52,794 nt of DNA from Chlorobiaceae bacterium. GTDB taxonomy: Bacteria > Bacteroidota > Ignavibacteria > Ignavibacteriales > Ignavibacteriaceae. Below, piece by piece: positions 9,109 through 16,823 of the stretch. The notes under the pieces are model-generated. The model was given only the letters and a program-made list of their open reading frames with translations. It was not told the origin of the DNA and searched no databases. Made by a program: the position numbers and the translations under genes. How positions within the stretch are numbered: the first letter of the stretch is position 1; every line of letters begins with the position of its first letter. The DNA is taken from the NCBI GenBank assembly GCA_013824085.1, contig PNNF01000017.1, forward strand, positions 1 to 52,794, given 5' to 3'.

Positions 9109-9567
9109 GTGCTTCAGAAAATTTCGTTGATGATTGGCTTTACACAAACGGAAATAAAAGTTCTACTTTTTCTCTTCGTTATGTTCTTTGTTGGTTTTGC
9201 TTATAGTTTATTTATTGCCGAAGAAAAAGTTGAACTTAAAGTTGTTGATTATTCGGTTCAAGATAGTTTGTTTAGCGACATAATTGTGGCTGATAAAAAA
9301 GCAAAAACAATTTCTGAAAAAGAAAATCGCGAACAGAATCAAAAAATAAAAACCACTGATAAAATAAGTGCGAATGAAAAAATTAATATCAATAAAGCAA
9401 ATGCAAATGATTTAATGAGACTTCCCGGAATTGGCATGAGAACAGCAGAAAATATTATTAATAGAAGAAAAGAAATCGGAAGATTTACTTCTCTTAATCA
9501 GTTACTTACTGTTAAAGGTATTGGTGAAACTAGATTAGAGAACATCAAAAAATTTATCGAACTCTAA
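9109..9567 (+). CDS. ComEA-like helix-hairpin-helix DNA-binding protein
   Basis: A 152-residue protein with one N-terminal membrane anchor (about 16-37), a charged linker rich in Lys/Glu (60-95), and a C-terminal double helix-hairpin-helix of ComEA type: ININKANANDLMRLPGIGMR followed by NIINRRKEIGRF and LLTVKGIGETRLENIKKF. ComEA binds incoming DNA in the periplasm during natural transformation, and related proteins are part of type II secretion or DNA repair. The start is GTG at 9109 after AAAGGA. It sits 13 bp before a PilM-like gene; comF is 6 kb away, which supports a competence link. Confidence 0.85.
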   Translation: MLQKISLMIGFTQTEIKVLLFLFVMFFVGFAYSLFIAEEKVELKVVDYSVQDSLFSDIIVADKKAKTISEKENREQNQKIKTTDKISANEKININKANANDLMRLPGIGMRTAENIINRRKEIGRFTSLNQLLTVKGIGETRLENIKKFIEL

Positions 9568-9580
9568 AAATGAGAATAAA

Positions 9581-10498
9581 TTGGACTTAAACAAACTTGG
9601 AATAAATTTAACAACAAAAAAAATTCAACTCATCGAAATAATAAATTTTGATGAAGAATTTACTTTGCAAAATATTGCTGAAGTTTATTTTGATGAAGAG
9701 ATAAATTTTACTGATTACAAAGAGACCAAGAATCTTGAAATCATTCAAGCCGCATACAATGAAATAGTTTTTAATACAAAAATAAAAGCAACGAATACAT
9801 CTATTACACTGCCAATAGAATTGTTCAAAGTATTTCAAGTCCCAATCGATAACTCACTTTTATATCAAGATCAAATTCATCAATTGAAATGGGAATACAC
9901 CAAACTTTTTCCGATGGATGAGGTTGATGAAGTGGTTCTCCAATTTTATGAAGTTGCAAAAAATTCAATCATTCCTTACTCATCTGCAATTGTAGTTTCG
10001 ACGAGAAGAAAATACTTAAAACTCTTAAATAATTTTTGTTTAAAAAATTTCTTGAATCTTGTTCATATTGATAATGCACACTTTGCATCTGACAAAGCAA
10101 TTGAGATTGTAGATTCACTAAGCGAAAGAAGTCTGGTTTTAAGTCTCTATTATATGAACAATTATTTATCGATAGAGATATTATTTTTTGGTAAACCGAT
10201 TTTTATAAAAATATTTCGTATAAAAAATGTGAACGATATTCCTGAAGTTCTCACGCAAGAAGTTTTGAACAACCTGAGAATAGTTGGTAATAGGCAGATA
10301 GAAGTGGCTTATTTTATTGGTGAGGAATTGAGTCACAATTTAGTGAATGAAATTCAGATGCGATTAAATATAAATTTTAGAATAAATAATCCATTTGCAA
10401 ATCTTCAGATAGAAAACTCAATTAGAACAAATAAACTTTTTTTAGAAAAGTATAATTCTTTTTCAGCAGCAACTGGAATAGCACTGAGATTATCATAA
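9581..10498 (+). CDS. PilM-like actin-fold protein (divergent)
   Basis: A 305-residue protein starting at TTG 9581. The N-terminus GINLTTKKIQLIEI resembles the first phosphate loop strand of PilM, and the end NPFANLQIENS...AATGIALRLS matches the PilM C-terminal pattern (NPF... then a final helix with A-x-GLALR). The central region keeps a PilM-like VSTRRKYL and an IDNAHFA strand. PilM is the cytoplasmic actin-like scaffold of type IV pilus machines. Glycines of the ATP site are poorly kept, so nucleotide binding is doubtful. No pilN, pilO or pilQ genes follow. Its pairing with the ComEA-like gene points to DNA uptake or a pilus-like secretion device. Confidence 0.65.
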   Translation: MDLNKLGINLTTKKIQLIEIINFDEEFTLQNIAEVYFDEEINFTDYKETKNLEIIQAAYNEIVFNTKIKATNTSITLPIELFKVFQVPIDNSLLYQDQIHQLKWEYTKLFPMDEVDEVVLQFYEVAKNSIIPYSSAIVVSTRRKYLKLLNNFCLKNFLNLVHIDNAHFASDKAIEIVDSLSERSLVLSLYYMNNYLSIEILFFGKPIFIKIFRIKNVNDIPEVLTQEVLNNLRIVGNRQIEVAYFIGEELSHNLVNEIQMRLNINFRINNPFANLQIENSIRTNKLFLEKYNSFSAATGIALRLS

Positions 10499-10501
10499 AT
10501 T

Positions 10502-11053
10502 ATGAAGCTTAGAATTATTTCAGGTGAATTTAAGGGACGATATATTAAATCCCCCGACTCAAAACTTACGCGCCCAACTACGGAAAGAGTAAGAGAAACA
10601 ATTTTTAATTTATTACAAACGCGTCTCGATTTAGATGGGATAAATGTGCTCGATATCTATGCAGGTTCAGGTTCATTTGGATTTGAAGCACTCAGTCGTG
10701 GTGCGGCTCTTGTTCACTTCATCGAAAAGAATTTTGCCATTTACAAAAATTTAGAAGAAAATATTCATTCACTTGAGGTAAATGACAGAGCAAAAATTTT
10801 CAAAGTTGAAGCCGCAAAATTCCCCTTCATCGCTCCAGTAAAGTATGATTTAATTTTTGCTGATCCTCCATTTTTTGCTTATGATATTTATCGTGTAGTT
10901 GAAAATATTTATGAAAAAAAAATCTTGTCTGATGAGGGGATTTTATTGATAGAGAGATCAATCCAAACATTGGCTAAAGATGTTGAAAATTTTAAGTTAG
11001 AACCATTTAAGCGAATTGGTGATGCTTGCATCTATGAGTTTGTAAATAAATAA
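10502..11053 (+). CDS. rsmD: 16S rRNA (guanine966-N2)-methyltransferase RsmD
   Basis: A 183-residue SAM-dependent enzyme. It has the family start MKLRIISGEFKGRYI and RPTTERVRETIFN (24-36), SAM motif I LDIYAGSGSFGFEALSRGA (50-68), and the catalytic DPPF at 121-124 for N2 methylation of guanine. It methylates G966 of 16S rRNA on the 30S subunit. It starts 4 bp after the PilM-like stop, so it belongs to the same transcript, and it ends 18 bp from the convergent trpG/pabA gene. Confidence 0.94.
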   Translation: MKLRIISGEFKGRYIKSPDSKLTRPTTERVRETIFNLLQTRLDLDGINVLDIYAGSGSFGFEALSRGAALVHFIEKNFAIYKNLEENIHSLEVNDRAKIFKVEAAKFPFIAPVKYDLIFADPPFFAYDIYRVVENIYEKKILSDEGILLIERSIQTLAKDVENFKLEPFKRIGDACIYEFVNK

Positions 11054-11071
11054 TTTTTTTGTTTTAGTGGT

Positions 11072-11638
11072 TTACAATTTCAACCAGTTCTTGATAATAT
11101 TTTTCCCTTCAATTGATAAAATCGACTCAGGATGAAATTGAATTCCTTCGATAGGAAAAATCTTGTGTCGAACAGCCATAATAACTCCATCATCTGTCAT
11201 TGCAGATATTTCAAGTTCGTCGGGAAAAAATTCTTTTTGGATTGTTAATGAATGGTATCGAGTTGCAATAAAATTTTGTGGTAAATTTTTGAAAATAGTT
11301 TTTCCATCGTGTTTGATAAGTGAAGTTTTGCCGTGCATTATTTTTTTTGCTCTGATAACTCTTCCACCGAACGAAATTCCAATTGCTTGATGCCCCAAAC
11401 AAACACCTAAGATCGGAATTCGTTCTCCAAATTTTTTGATTGCAGTTAACGAAATCTTTGAGTCCTCAGGTTTTCCGGGACCGGGAGAAATTAATATTTT
11501 ATGTGGCTTAATTTTTTCAATATCAGATTCATCAATCTCGTCATTTCGTTTGACGATGATATTTTTATTGTAACGTCCAATCAGTTGAACAAGATTGAAT
11601 GTGAATGAATCATAATTATCGATAACTAAAATTTTCAT
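11072..11638 (-). CDS. Glutamine amidotransferase, anthranilate/aminodeoxychorismate synthase component II
   Basis: A 188-residue class I amidotransferase subunit (TrpG/PabA). Catalytic triad C80 (GVCLGHQAIG), H169 and E171 (IQFHPES); the N-terminus MKILVIDNYDSFTFN and oxyanion SPGPGKPED are typical. It supplies ammonia from glutamine to TrpE or PabB, for tryptophan or folate synthesis. In-frame codons extend to a TTG at 11656, but ATG at 11638 has AAAGGA at the right distance and gives the family N-terminus. It is a lone gene: neither TrpE nor PabB is next to it, so it may serve both pathways. Folate genes folB/folK lie 13 kb away. Confidence 0.92.
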   Translation of the reverse strand: MKILVIDNYDSFTFNLVQLIGRYNKNIIVKRNDEIDESDIEKIKPHKILISPGPGKPEDSKISLTAIKKFGERIPILGVCLGHQAIGISFGGRVIRAKKIMHGKTSLIKHDGKTIFKNLPQNFIATRYHSLTIQKEFFPDELEISAMTDDGVIMAVRHKIFPIEGIQFHPESILSIEGKNIIKNWLKL

Positions 11639-11734
11639 TTTTTCCTTTGCGAGCAAAGTCGAATAATAAATAACAAAATGTATCTAAAAATAAATTAAAG
11701 AATTATAATTAAGACATAAGAAAAATTTCTTCAG

Positions 11735-11831
11735 TTGTCACGCTGCAAGCATTCGGATCTCTTCCTAAATTAGGATAAAAAGAGTCTCACTCCTTTAGAA
11801 TTGAGATGTTTCGCTTCGTTCAATTTGACAA
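11735..11831. repeat. Degenerate palindromic intergenic repeat
   Basis: The left arm TTGTCACGCTG...GGATCTC and the right arm, read on the other strand (TTGTCAAATTGAACGAAGCG...CATCTC), are imperfect inverted copies around a core that includes CTAAATTAGGATAAA. The arm words GTCA...GAACGAAGCGAA...ATCTC resemble the dispersed GTCATCCTGAGCGAAGCGAAGGATCT repeat family found between genes in many bacteria. Only one copy lies in this window, so the repeat status rests on that resemblance. Confidence 0.45.
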
Positions 11832-11919
11832 AAAGAATAATTCAGAAGTCCCAAATTTATGTAAATTTGCATTTGAAAATTTGAAATATTAAAATAAAGA
11901 GATTAACTTTAATAAATTC

Positions 11920-11947
11920 TTGACCTATTTGGGAACATAAAGATATT
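11920..11947 (+). promoter_or_regulatory. Candidate sigma70-type promoter for panD
   Basis: TTGACC at 11920-11925 and GATATT at 11942-11947 are separated by 16 bp, about 75 bp before the panD start. The -10 match is weak. Confidence 0.3.
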
Positions 11948-11967
11948 TTTTTAAGTTGAATAAACAG

Positions 11968-11999
11968 TTAAACTTGAGTAACTTTAAATTAAACTTGAG
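11968..11999. repeat. Paired 11-bp direct repeats upstream of panD
   Basis: TTAAACTTGAG occurs at 11968-11978 and again at 11989-11999, exactly 21 bp apart (two helical turns). A weaker relative, TTAAGTTGAA, lies just upstream at 11951-11960. The arrangement suits a regulator binding one DNA face just before the panD start. Confidence 0.4.
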
Positions 12000-12022
12000 A
12001 CCAATTAAAAGAAAAGTTGAAA

Positions 12023-12379
12023 ATGACCAGAGAAATGTTTCGCTCAAAAATTCACAGAGCAACTGTAACAGAAACTGAATTATATTATGAAGGAAGTATC
12101 ACGGTTGATAAAAACCTTTTGGATGCTGCAGATATTCTTCCTTTTGAAAAAGTTCAAGTTGTGAATATGAACAATGGAGCAAGATTAGAGACTTATGCTT
12201 TAGAAGGTGCGGCAGAGAGTGGAATTATTTGCTTAAACGGGCCTGCTGCAAGATTGGGTTTCCCTGGCGACGAAGTAGTTATTATTACTTATTCGCATAT
12301 GAGTGAAGCTGATGCAAAGAAACATAAACCAACAATAGTTTTGGTTGACAAAGAAAATAAAATTAGAAAAGTTATTTAA
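12023..12379 (+). CDS. panD: Aspartate 1-decarboxylase (pro-enzyme)
   Basis: A 118-residue pyruvoyl enzyme making beta-alanine from L-aspartate for pantothenate and CoA. The self-cleavage site is G24-S25 in YYEGSITVD; S25 becomes the pyruvoyl group. Other conserved parts are SKIHRATVT (8-16), Y57-equivalent ARLETYAL, and GAAARLG-like NGPAARLGFPGDEVVIITY. Length matches the family. A TTG two codons upstream (12017) could also start translation; I chose ATG because the family N-terminus is short. It is monocistronic, with no panB or panC nearby. Direct repeats upstream suggest control. Confidence 0.95.
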   Translation: MTREMFRSKIHRATVTETELYYEGSITVDKNLLDAADILPFEKVQVVNMNNGARLETYALEGAAESGIICLNGPAARLGFPGDEVVIITYSHMSEADAKKHKPTIVLVDKENKIRKVI

Positions 12380-12446
12380 TCAAAAATTGGTGCATTGATT
12401 TTAGTGATTCTTTTTATAAAATTGTATTAAACAAATTGGTGATACT

Positions 12447-12935
12447 ATGAAAAAGTATTTAGTAATAATTTTGATTCTCTTCTCGGTGAATTCTTATTCT
12501 CAATTTAGAGACAGAGATATTTTTCAGCCAAGTATTAAAGAAGGAATTGTAAATTCAAATTCAAATTTGATTTTTGGGTTTATCAATCCAAACAATTTTG
12601 TGATGAAACATTCATACAATTTATCTTATTCTGCTTGGGGCGGGAATGGTATGGCTGTTGGTGCATATACAAATTCTATGTTTTATAAAATCGCAGATAA
12701 TTTTGATGTACAAGCAGATATTAGTTTAATACATTCGCCATTTAATTCATTCGGAAGAGAATTCGGAAATCAATTTAATGGAATTCATTTAACGAGAGCA
12801 CAAATAAATTATAAGCCATCAGACAATTTTTTGATTACTGTTCAGTATCGCCAAATTCCGTTTAATTATTTTAATTCTTACGGATTTCATTCACCTTATA
12901 GAAATTACTCACCATTTCATGATTTTGGATTTTAA
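12447..12935 (+). CDS. Secreted protein of unknown function, probably outer membrane beta
   Basis: A 162-residue protein with a signal peptide (MKKYLVIILILFSVNSYSQ, cleavage near residue 19). The mature part is rich in Asn, Phe, Tyr and Ser with alternating hydrophobic residues, and has aromatic-rich end segments (RNYSPFHDFGF) like an outer-membrane or surface beta protein. I recognise no family. It has its own ATG after a short A+T-rich gap and lies just upstream of the LytR_C gene on the same strand; a functional link is not shown. Confidence 0.6.
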   Translation: MKKYLVIILILFSVNSYSQFRDRDIFQPSIKEGIVNSNSNLIFGFINPNNFVMKHSYNLSYSAWGGNGMAVGAYTNSMFYKIADNFDVQADISLIHSPFNSFGREFGNQFNGIHLTRAQINYKPSDNFLITVQYRQIPFNYFNSYGFHSPYRNYSPFHDFGF

Positions 12936-12966
12936 TTTTGTATAGCGACAGTTTTTATATTTTATA

Positions 12967-13449
12967 GTGAATCGATTAAATCCAAATCAAAAAAAAATAG
13001 TTAAGACGCAAAATCATATTCTTAACCTTTCTATTATTTTGTTAAGTTTGATTCTCATTTTTCTTACTTATGAACTTGTAAGTGAACTTAATGATAATCA
13101 AAATGAAATTGCCGTTGTAGAAACAAATTTTTCACCGAAAGATCTTATTCACGTTGAAGTTTTGAACGGATGCGGAATTCCAAGTTTGGTAGATTCTTTA
13201 ACCGAACAATTAAGAAATAATAAGTTTGATGTTATTCAAACAGGAAATTATTTTTCTTTTGATGTTCCACAAACTTTAGTAATTGATCGTATTGGTGATA
13301 TGAAAGTAGCGAGAATTGTTGCGGACTCACTCAATGTCCCAATAGAAAATGTGATTCAATTGAAAAATGAAAATTTGTTATTAGACGTAACAGTAATAAT
13401 CGGAAAAGATTTTAATTTAATAAAACCATTTAGGAGAAACGATAATTGA
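12967..13449 (+). CDS. Membrane-anchored LytR C-terminal-domain protein
   Basis: 160 residues with a GTG start. There is one transmembrane helix (about 20-40) and then an extracytoplasmic LytR_C domain (about 54-150) containing HVEVLNGCGIPSLVDSLTEQL and VIDRIGDMKVARIVADSL. This domain is found at the end of LytR-CpsA-Psr cell-wall enzymes and alone in many Bacteroidota/Ignavibacteria proteins; its exact role is unknown. The TGA stop overlaps the TTG start of rsfS (TTGA), so the two are coupled, a pairing common in this group. Confidence 0.8.
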   Translation: MNRLNPNQKKIVKTQNHILNLSIILLSLILIFLTYELVSELNDNQNEIAVVETNFSPKDLIHVEVLNGCGIPSLVDSLTEQLRNNKFDVIQTGNYFSFDVPQTLVIDRIGDMKVARIVADSLNVPIENVIQLKNENLLLDVTVIIGKDFNLIKPFRRNDN

Positions 13450-13811
13450 GCTCAGAAAATTTAATAGAAAAAATTTCGCTTTTAATTTTTGAAAAAAAAG
13501 GATTTGATGTTACTTTAATGAATCTAAAAAATATTTCAAGCTTCGCAGATCATTTTATTATTTGCACTGCAGATTCTGATACACAAGTAAGAGCAATCTC
13601 AGATCATATTGATAAATCACTGCGAGATGAAGGTATTAGAGTTTGGCACATTGAAGGATATAATTCTCTCAACTGGGTGTTGTTAGATTATGTCGATGTG
13701 GTTGTGCACGTTTTCAAAAAAGATGCGAGAGCTTTTTATAACTTAGAAAAACTCTGGGGCGATGCTCCTTCAACAATTTTAACTGATCCAATTTTTGATA
13801 AAAAAAATTAA
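13446..13811 (+). CDS. rsfS: Ribosomal silencing factor RsfS
   Basis: A 121-residue RsfS/Iojap-family protein that binds uL14 on the 50S subunit and blocks subunit joining when nutrients are scarce. Key segments are FEKKGFDVTLMNLKNISSFADHFIICT, VRAISDHID and WVLLDYVDVVVHVF, followed by ARAFYNLEKLWGDAP. The start is TTG, overlapping the LytR_C stop by 4 bp. Length is typical. It precedes argS by 21 bp. Confidence 0.93.
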   Translation: MSSENLIEKISLLIFEKKGFDVTLMNLKNISSFADHFIICTADSDTQVRAISDHIDKSLRDEGIRVWHIEGYNSLNWVLLDYVDVVVHVFKKDARAFYNLEKLWGDAPSTILTDPIFDKKN

Positions 13812-13832
13812 TCCTGAGCTAGGAGTATCTCT

Positions 13833-15461
13833 TTGAAAGCATATCTTTTAAGTTTATTCAATTCAACTTCAGAAAAATTAAACTACTTGAATGAAATAAA
13901 TCTTACTTTTGAAATTCCTAAAAATTTAGAACACGGCGATCTCTCTTCAAATGTTGCAATGCTCTTAACAAAAAGTCTAAGAAAAAATCCTCGACAAATA
14001 GCAGAAGAAATAATTTCAAATTTTGAACTTGATAAAGATGTTATCTCTAAAGTTGAAATAGCTGGACCAGGGTTTATAAATTTTTTCTTTTCAAAAAATT
14101 ATGTAGCAACAATTGTTAAAAATATTTTAAGTAATGAAAAAGATTTTGGTAAATCAAAAAAATATTTTGGCAAGAGAGCAAATGTAGAATTTGTTTCAGC
14201 AAACCCAACGGGACCCTTGACAGTTGGGCACGGCAGAAATTCAGTCATAGGAGATACTTTTGCAAATCTTCTTGAAGCAATTGGATATGAAGTAGATCGA
14301 GAATATTATTTTAATAACGCTGGCAGACAAATGCGTGTGCTTGGTGATTCCGTAAAGTTACGATATTTGAATTTGCTCGGAAAAGATGTAGTCTTTCCTG
14401 AAGATTATTATCAAGGTGAATACATCAGAGATATTGCACAGAGCTTAGTTAATGATTTTGGTGAAAAGTTAATCGATGAAAATCCTGAAGGAATTTTTAA
14501 AGAGAAAGCTGAAAAAGAGATATTTTATGAGATTGAAAAAACTCTTAAAAGACTCGGAATATTTCATAAGATTTTTTATAACGAACATACTCTTTACGAA
14601 AGCGGAAAAATTGATTCGTTGTTAAACACATTCAAAGAAAAAAATCTAAGCTACGAAAAAGATAATGCAGTTTGGCTGAAACTTTCTGAAATGGGAAATG
14701 ATCAGGATAAAGTTATCGTAAAGAACACAGGCGAACCAACTTATCGTCTTCCCGATATTGCATATCATATTACAAAATATGAACGAAATTATGATCTGAT
14801 TGTAGATCTCTTTGGCTCTGATCACGCAGCGACTTATCCCGATGTGCTCGCAGGACTAAAAGCACTCGATAAGGACATTAGCAAAATGAAAGTTTTAATT
14901 CATCAGTTCGTAACTATTACTCAACACGGTGAAGTTGTTAAAATGTCAACGCGAAAAGCAAATTATATTACGCTCGATGAGTTGATAGATGAAGTTGGAG
15001 TTGATGTTGTGAGATATTTTTTCAATATGAGAGCAATTAATACTCACATGAATTTTGATATCGAACTTGCAAAAAAACAATCAGATGAGAATCCAGTTTT
15101 TTATCTTCAATATGCTCACGCAAGAATTTGTTCCATCTTAAGAATGACTGAAGCTGAAGGAATTAAACTATCAATTGAAAATCTTAATTTGTTAATTTCA
15201 GACGAAGAACAAAAGCTGCTAAAAAAATTAAGTTTCTTTGAAGAAGAAATATTGCAGAGCGCCGAAAATTTTGAACCGAACAAAGTCTGTTCTTACTTAG
15301 AAGAATTAGCAGCAGCGTTTCATAAATTTTATACTTTTTGCAGAATTATTGGAGTGGAAAAAAACTTATCTGAAGCGCGTTTGGCTTTGGCTTGTGCAAC
15401 AAAAATTGTTCTGTTGAATGGATTAAAAATTCTTGGAGTTTCTGCTCCAGAAAAAATGTAA
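13833..15461 (+). CDS. argS: Arginyl-tRNA synthetase
   Basis: A 542-residue class I synthetase charging tRNA-Arg. An N-terminal Add1 domain (1-85) precedes the catalytic core with SANPTGPLTVGHGRN (HIGH-type signature, H133-N136) and KMSTRKAN (KMSKS-type, about residue 370). The C-terminal DALR anticodon-binding domain (about 425-542) ends in NGLKILGVSAPEKM, the standard terminus. TTG start with AGGAG 8 bp upstream (GCTAGGAGTATCTC). It follows rsfS closely and converges with comF, whose stop is only 2 bp away. Confidence 0.96.
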   Translation: MKAYLLSLFNSTSEKLNYLNEINLTFEIPKNLEHGDLSSNVAMLLTKSLRKNPRQIAEEIISNFELDKDVISKVEIAGPGFINFFFSKNYVATIVKNILSNEKDFGKSKKYFGKRANVEFVSANPTGPLTVGHGRNSVIGDTFANLLEAIGYEVDREYYFNNAGRQMRVLGDSVKLRYLNLLGKDVVFPEDYYQGEYIRDIAQSLVNDFGEKLIDENPEGIFKEKAEKEIFYEIEKTLKRLGIFHKIFYNEHTLYESGKIDSLLNTFKEKNLSYEKDNAVWLKLSEMGNDQDKVIVKNTGEPTYRLPDIAYHITKYERNYDLIVDLFGSDHAATYPDVLAGLKALDKDISKMKVLIHQFVTITQHGEVVKMSTRKANYITLDELIDEVGVDVVRYFFNMRAINTHMNFDIELAKKQSDENPVFYLQYAHARICSILRMTEAEGIKLSIENLNLLISDEEQKLLKKLSFFEEEILQSAENFEPNKVCSYLEELAAAFHKFYTFCRIIGVEKNLSEARLALACATKIVLLNGLKILGVSAPEKM

Positions 15462-15462
15462 C

Positions 15463-16143
15463 TTAAGGAAGGCCCACGGAAACTGCATAAATATTGGCTG
15501 CTCCATTTTCATTTAATATTTTCGCACATTCTTTTATTGTCGAACCGGTTGTAATTACATCATCAACTATACAAACATTTTTCCCTTTAATCAACTTTAC
15601 ATTCCTTATTTCAAATGCTTCTCTTACATTCTCTTTTCTTTCGAGAGAATCGAAATTTGTTTGACTTGGTGTAAATCTAATTCTTTTCAATAGAGTTTTG
15701 TCATATTTACTTTTGAGTTTTTTACTCAATCCTTTTGCAATAAAATCAGATTGATTGTATCCTCTTTCAGCTTGCTTTAATGAGTGAAGTGGAACTGGTA
15801 GAATCAAATCAATTTTAAATTCCCTTCGTGTTAATATTTTATCGCCTAATAATTCTCCCAGAAAAATTCCTGTCAGAAACATCTTTTCATATTTTAATTT
15901 ATGAATCAAGAGTTGAATTGTATTTTTTTCGTGGAATAGAAAAGGACTGAAAAAATCTTTTATTACATTTTCAGAAGCAAATTTTTTTTCAAATTCACTT
16001 ATAAGATATTCATCTGAAGTTTCGCCCATTGAGTTCAAACAATTTTTACAAACGATGTTTAATTCTGGAGTAAGTTTGGTGGAACACGATTGGCAGAAGC
16101 GGGGGAGAAGCAAATCTAAAAAAGAATTGATAAGCAAATTCAT
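15463..16143 (-). CDS. comF: ComF-family amidophosphoribosyltransferase-like protein
   Basis: 226 residues. A Cys4 zinc-finger-like N-terminus (C17-x2-C20, C32-x2-C35) is followed by a phosphoribosyltransferase fold with the PRPP loop VDDVITTGST (193-202). ComF is required for natural transformation, acting at the cytosolic side on incoming single-stranded DNA. The open frame extends 13 codons further upstream, but ATG at 16143 is the right start: it lies 5 bp after the VWA-type stop codon, and that same junction is repeated at 19.84 kb. The gene is intact; its original upstream partner is now a fragment (16149-16403). Confidence 0.92.
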   Translation of the reverse strand: MNLLINSFLDLLLPRFCQSCSTKLTPELNIVCKNCLNSMGETSDEYLISEFEKKFASENVIKDFFSPFLFHEKNTIQLLIHKLKYEKMFLTGIFLGELLGDKILTRREFKIDLILPVPLHSLKQAERGYNQSDFIAKGLSKKLKSKYDKTLLKRIRFTPSQTNFDSLERKENVREAFEIRNVKLIKGKNVCIVDDVITTGSTIKECAKILNENGAANIYAVSVGLP

Positions 16144-16372
16144 AATAATTAAAGCATTCCTTCGCGCTTTCTTAAGAACCATTCAAGCGAAAAAAATAAA
16201 ATTATAAAAAACAAAATCCATTCATTCCTGCTTAGATAAATTTCTTTCATCTCAATTTTTTCTTTAACACCTTTTTGATTTAAGGATTTTACTATTTCAA
16301 AAATTTCTGAATACTGATCATTGTAGAAAAATTTTCCATCAGCTAAATTAGCTAATTGCTTCATCATTTCTA
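16130..16372. repeat. Left direct repeat flanking the type III PKS cassette
   Basis: This segment aligns with 19830-20072 at a constant offset of 3,700 bp. Positions 16130-16338 differ from the other copy at about 9 of 209 sites, including an unbroken identical block from about 16250 to 16337. Similarity fades between 16339 and 16372. It contains the first 14 nt of comF, the 5-bp gap, the VWA stop codon and the last part of the VWA coding sequence. Confidence 0.9.
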
Positions 16373-16403
16373 TTTGCTGTTGCAGTTTTAATCTTTTAAT
16401 CAT
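16149..16403 (-). pseudogene. 3' fragment of the VWA membrane protein gene (duplicate)
   Basis: An 84-codon frame whose last 70 or so residues (from QLANLADGKFFYNDQYSEIF to the end REGML) are nearly identical to the C-terminus of the 712-residue protein encoded at 19849-21987. It keeps the FFIILFFSLEWFL membrane helix but lacks the VWA domain and all other parts. Its ATG overlaps the stop of the decayed GroES-like gene (TGATG), so it could still be translated as a short membrane peptide. I treat it as a junction scar left when the cassette entered the VWA-comF operon. Confidence 0.85.
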
Positions 16404-16779
16404 CAGATTCTAAAATCATCATTTCTGATTAGCAATAATATTGCAGAGTTAGGTACAATTAAAAATTTTTCTTTTTCAAATTCTATTTCAAACGCTTCTT
16501 TTCTCAAAAATATTGCCAGATCCCCATCTTTGCTTGGAGTGGAATATATTTTACTTGATCTGAATTTCCTTTCCAGGATTCATCCTCATTTTGGGCTGAT
16601 GTTGCATACCCAGTTCCAACTTTAATTACATATCCGCTTTGAATTTTTTCCTTTTTAGAAACACCTGCAGGCAAGTATAATCCACTATTAGTTTTATTAG
16701 TATCTTCTTGAGGCCTGATGAATACTCTATCACCTGCAACAATAAACTTTTGAAGGTTTTTAATATTTACGTTCTTTAT
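16403..16779 (-). pseudogene. Decayed GroES (Cpn10)-like gene
   Basis: Reading the minus strand gives a GroES-type fold in two frames. The first half has FIVAGDRVFIRPQED, SGLYLPAGVSKKEK and GYVIKVGTG, ending near YIPLQA. After a single-base loss in an A-run (plus-strand 16529-16531) the second half continues KDGDLAIFLRKEAFEIEF and FLIVPNSAILLLIRND to a TGA at 16403-16405. The expected start position (16777-16779) reads ATA, not ATG. Two defects mark it as a pseudogene unless the frameshift is a sequencing error. It lies 44 bp after the FAD oxidoreductase stop, in the same direction, as a fourth cassette gene. It resembles the longer GroES-family proteins of Bacteroidota-type genomes rather than the groEL partner. 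Confidence 0.72.
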
Positions 16780-16823
16780 TTTTTTTTATTAAATGATTGA
16801 TTCCATCCAAGTATAAAAATTCT

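Larger units (their letters stand above)
11639..12022. other. Intergenic region between trpG/pabA and panD, 384 bp
   Basis: No coding frame is supported. It holds a degenerate palindromic repeat (11735-11831), a sigma70-like TTGACC/GATATT pair (11920-11947) and a pair of 11-bp direct repeats (11968-11999), all listed separately. Confidence 0.6.

Noticed and set aside
16149-16403. The 84-codon frame as an independent small membrane protein gene
   Set aside because: It is almost identical to the C-terminus of the nearby VWA protein and lies within a direct repeat, so a duplication scar explains it better.
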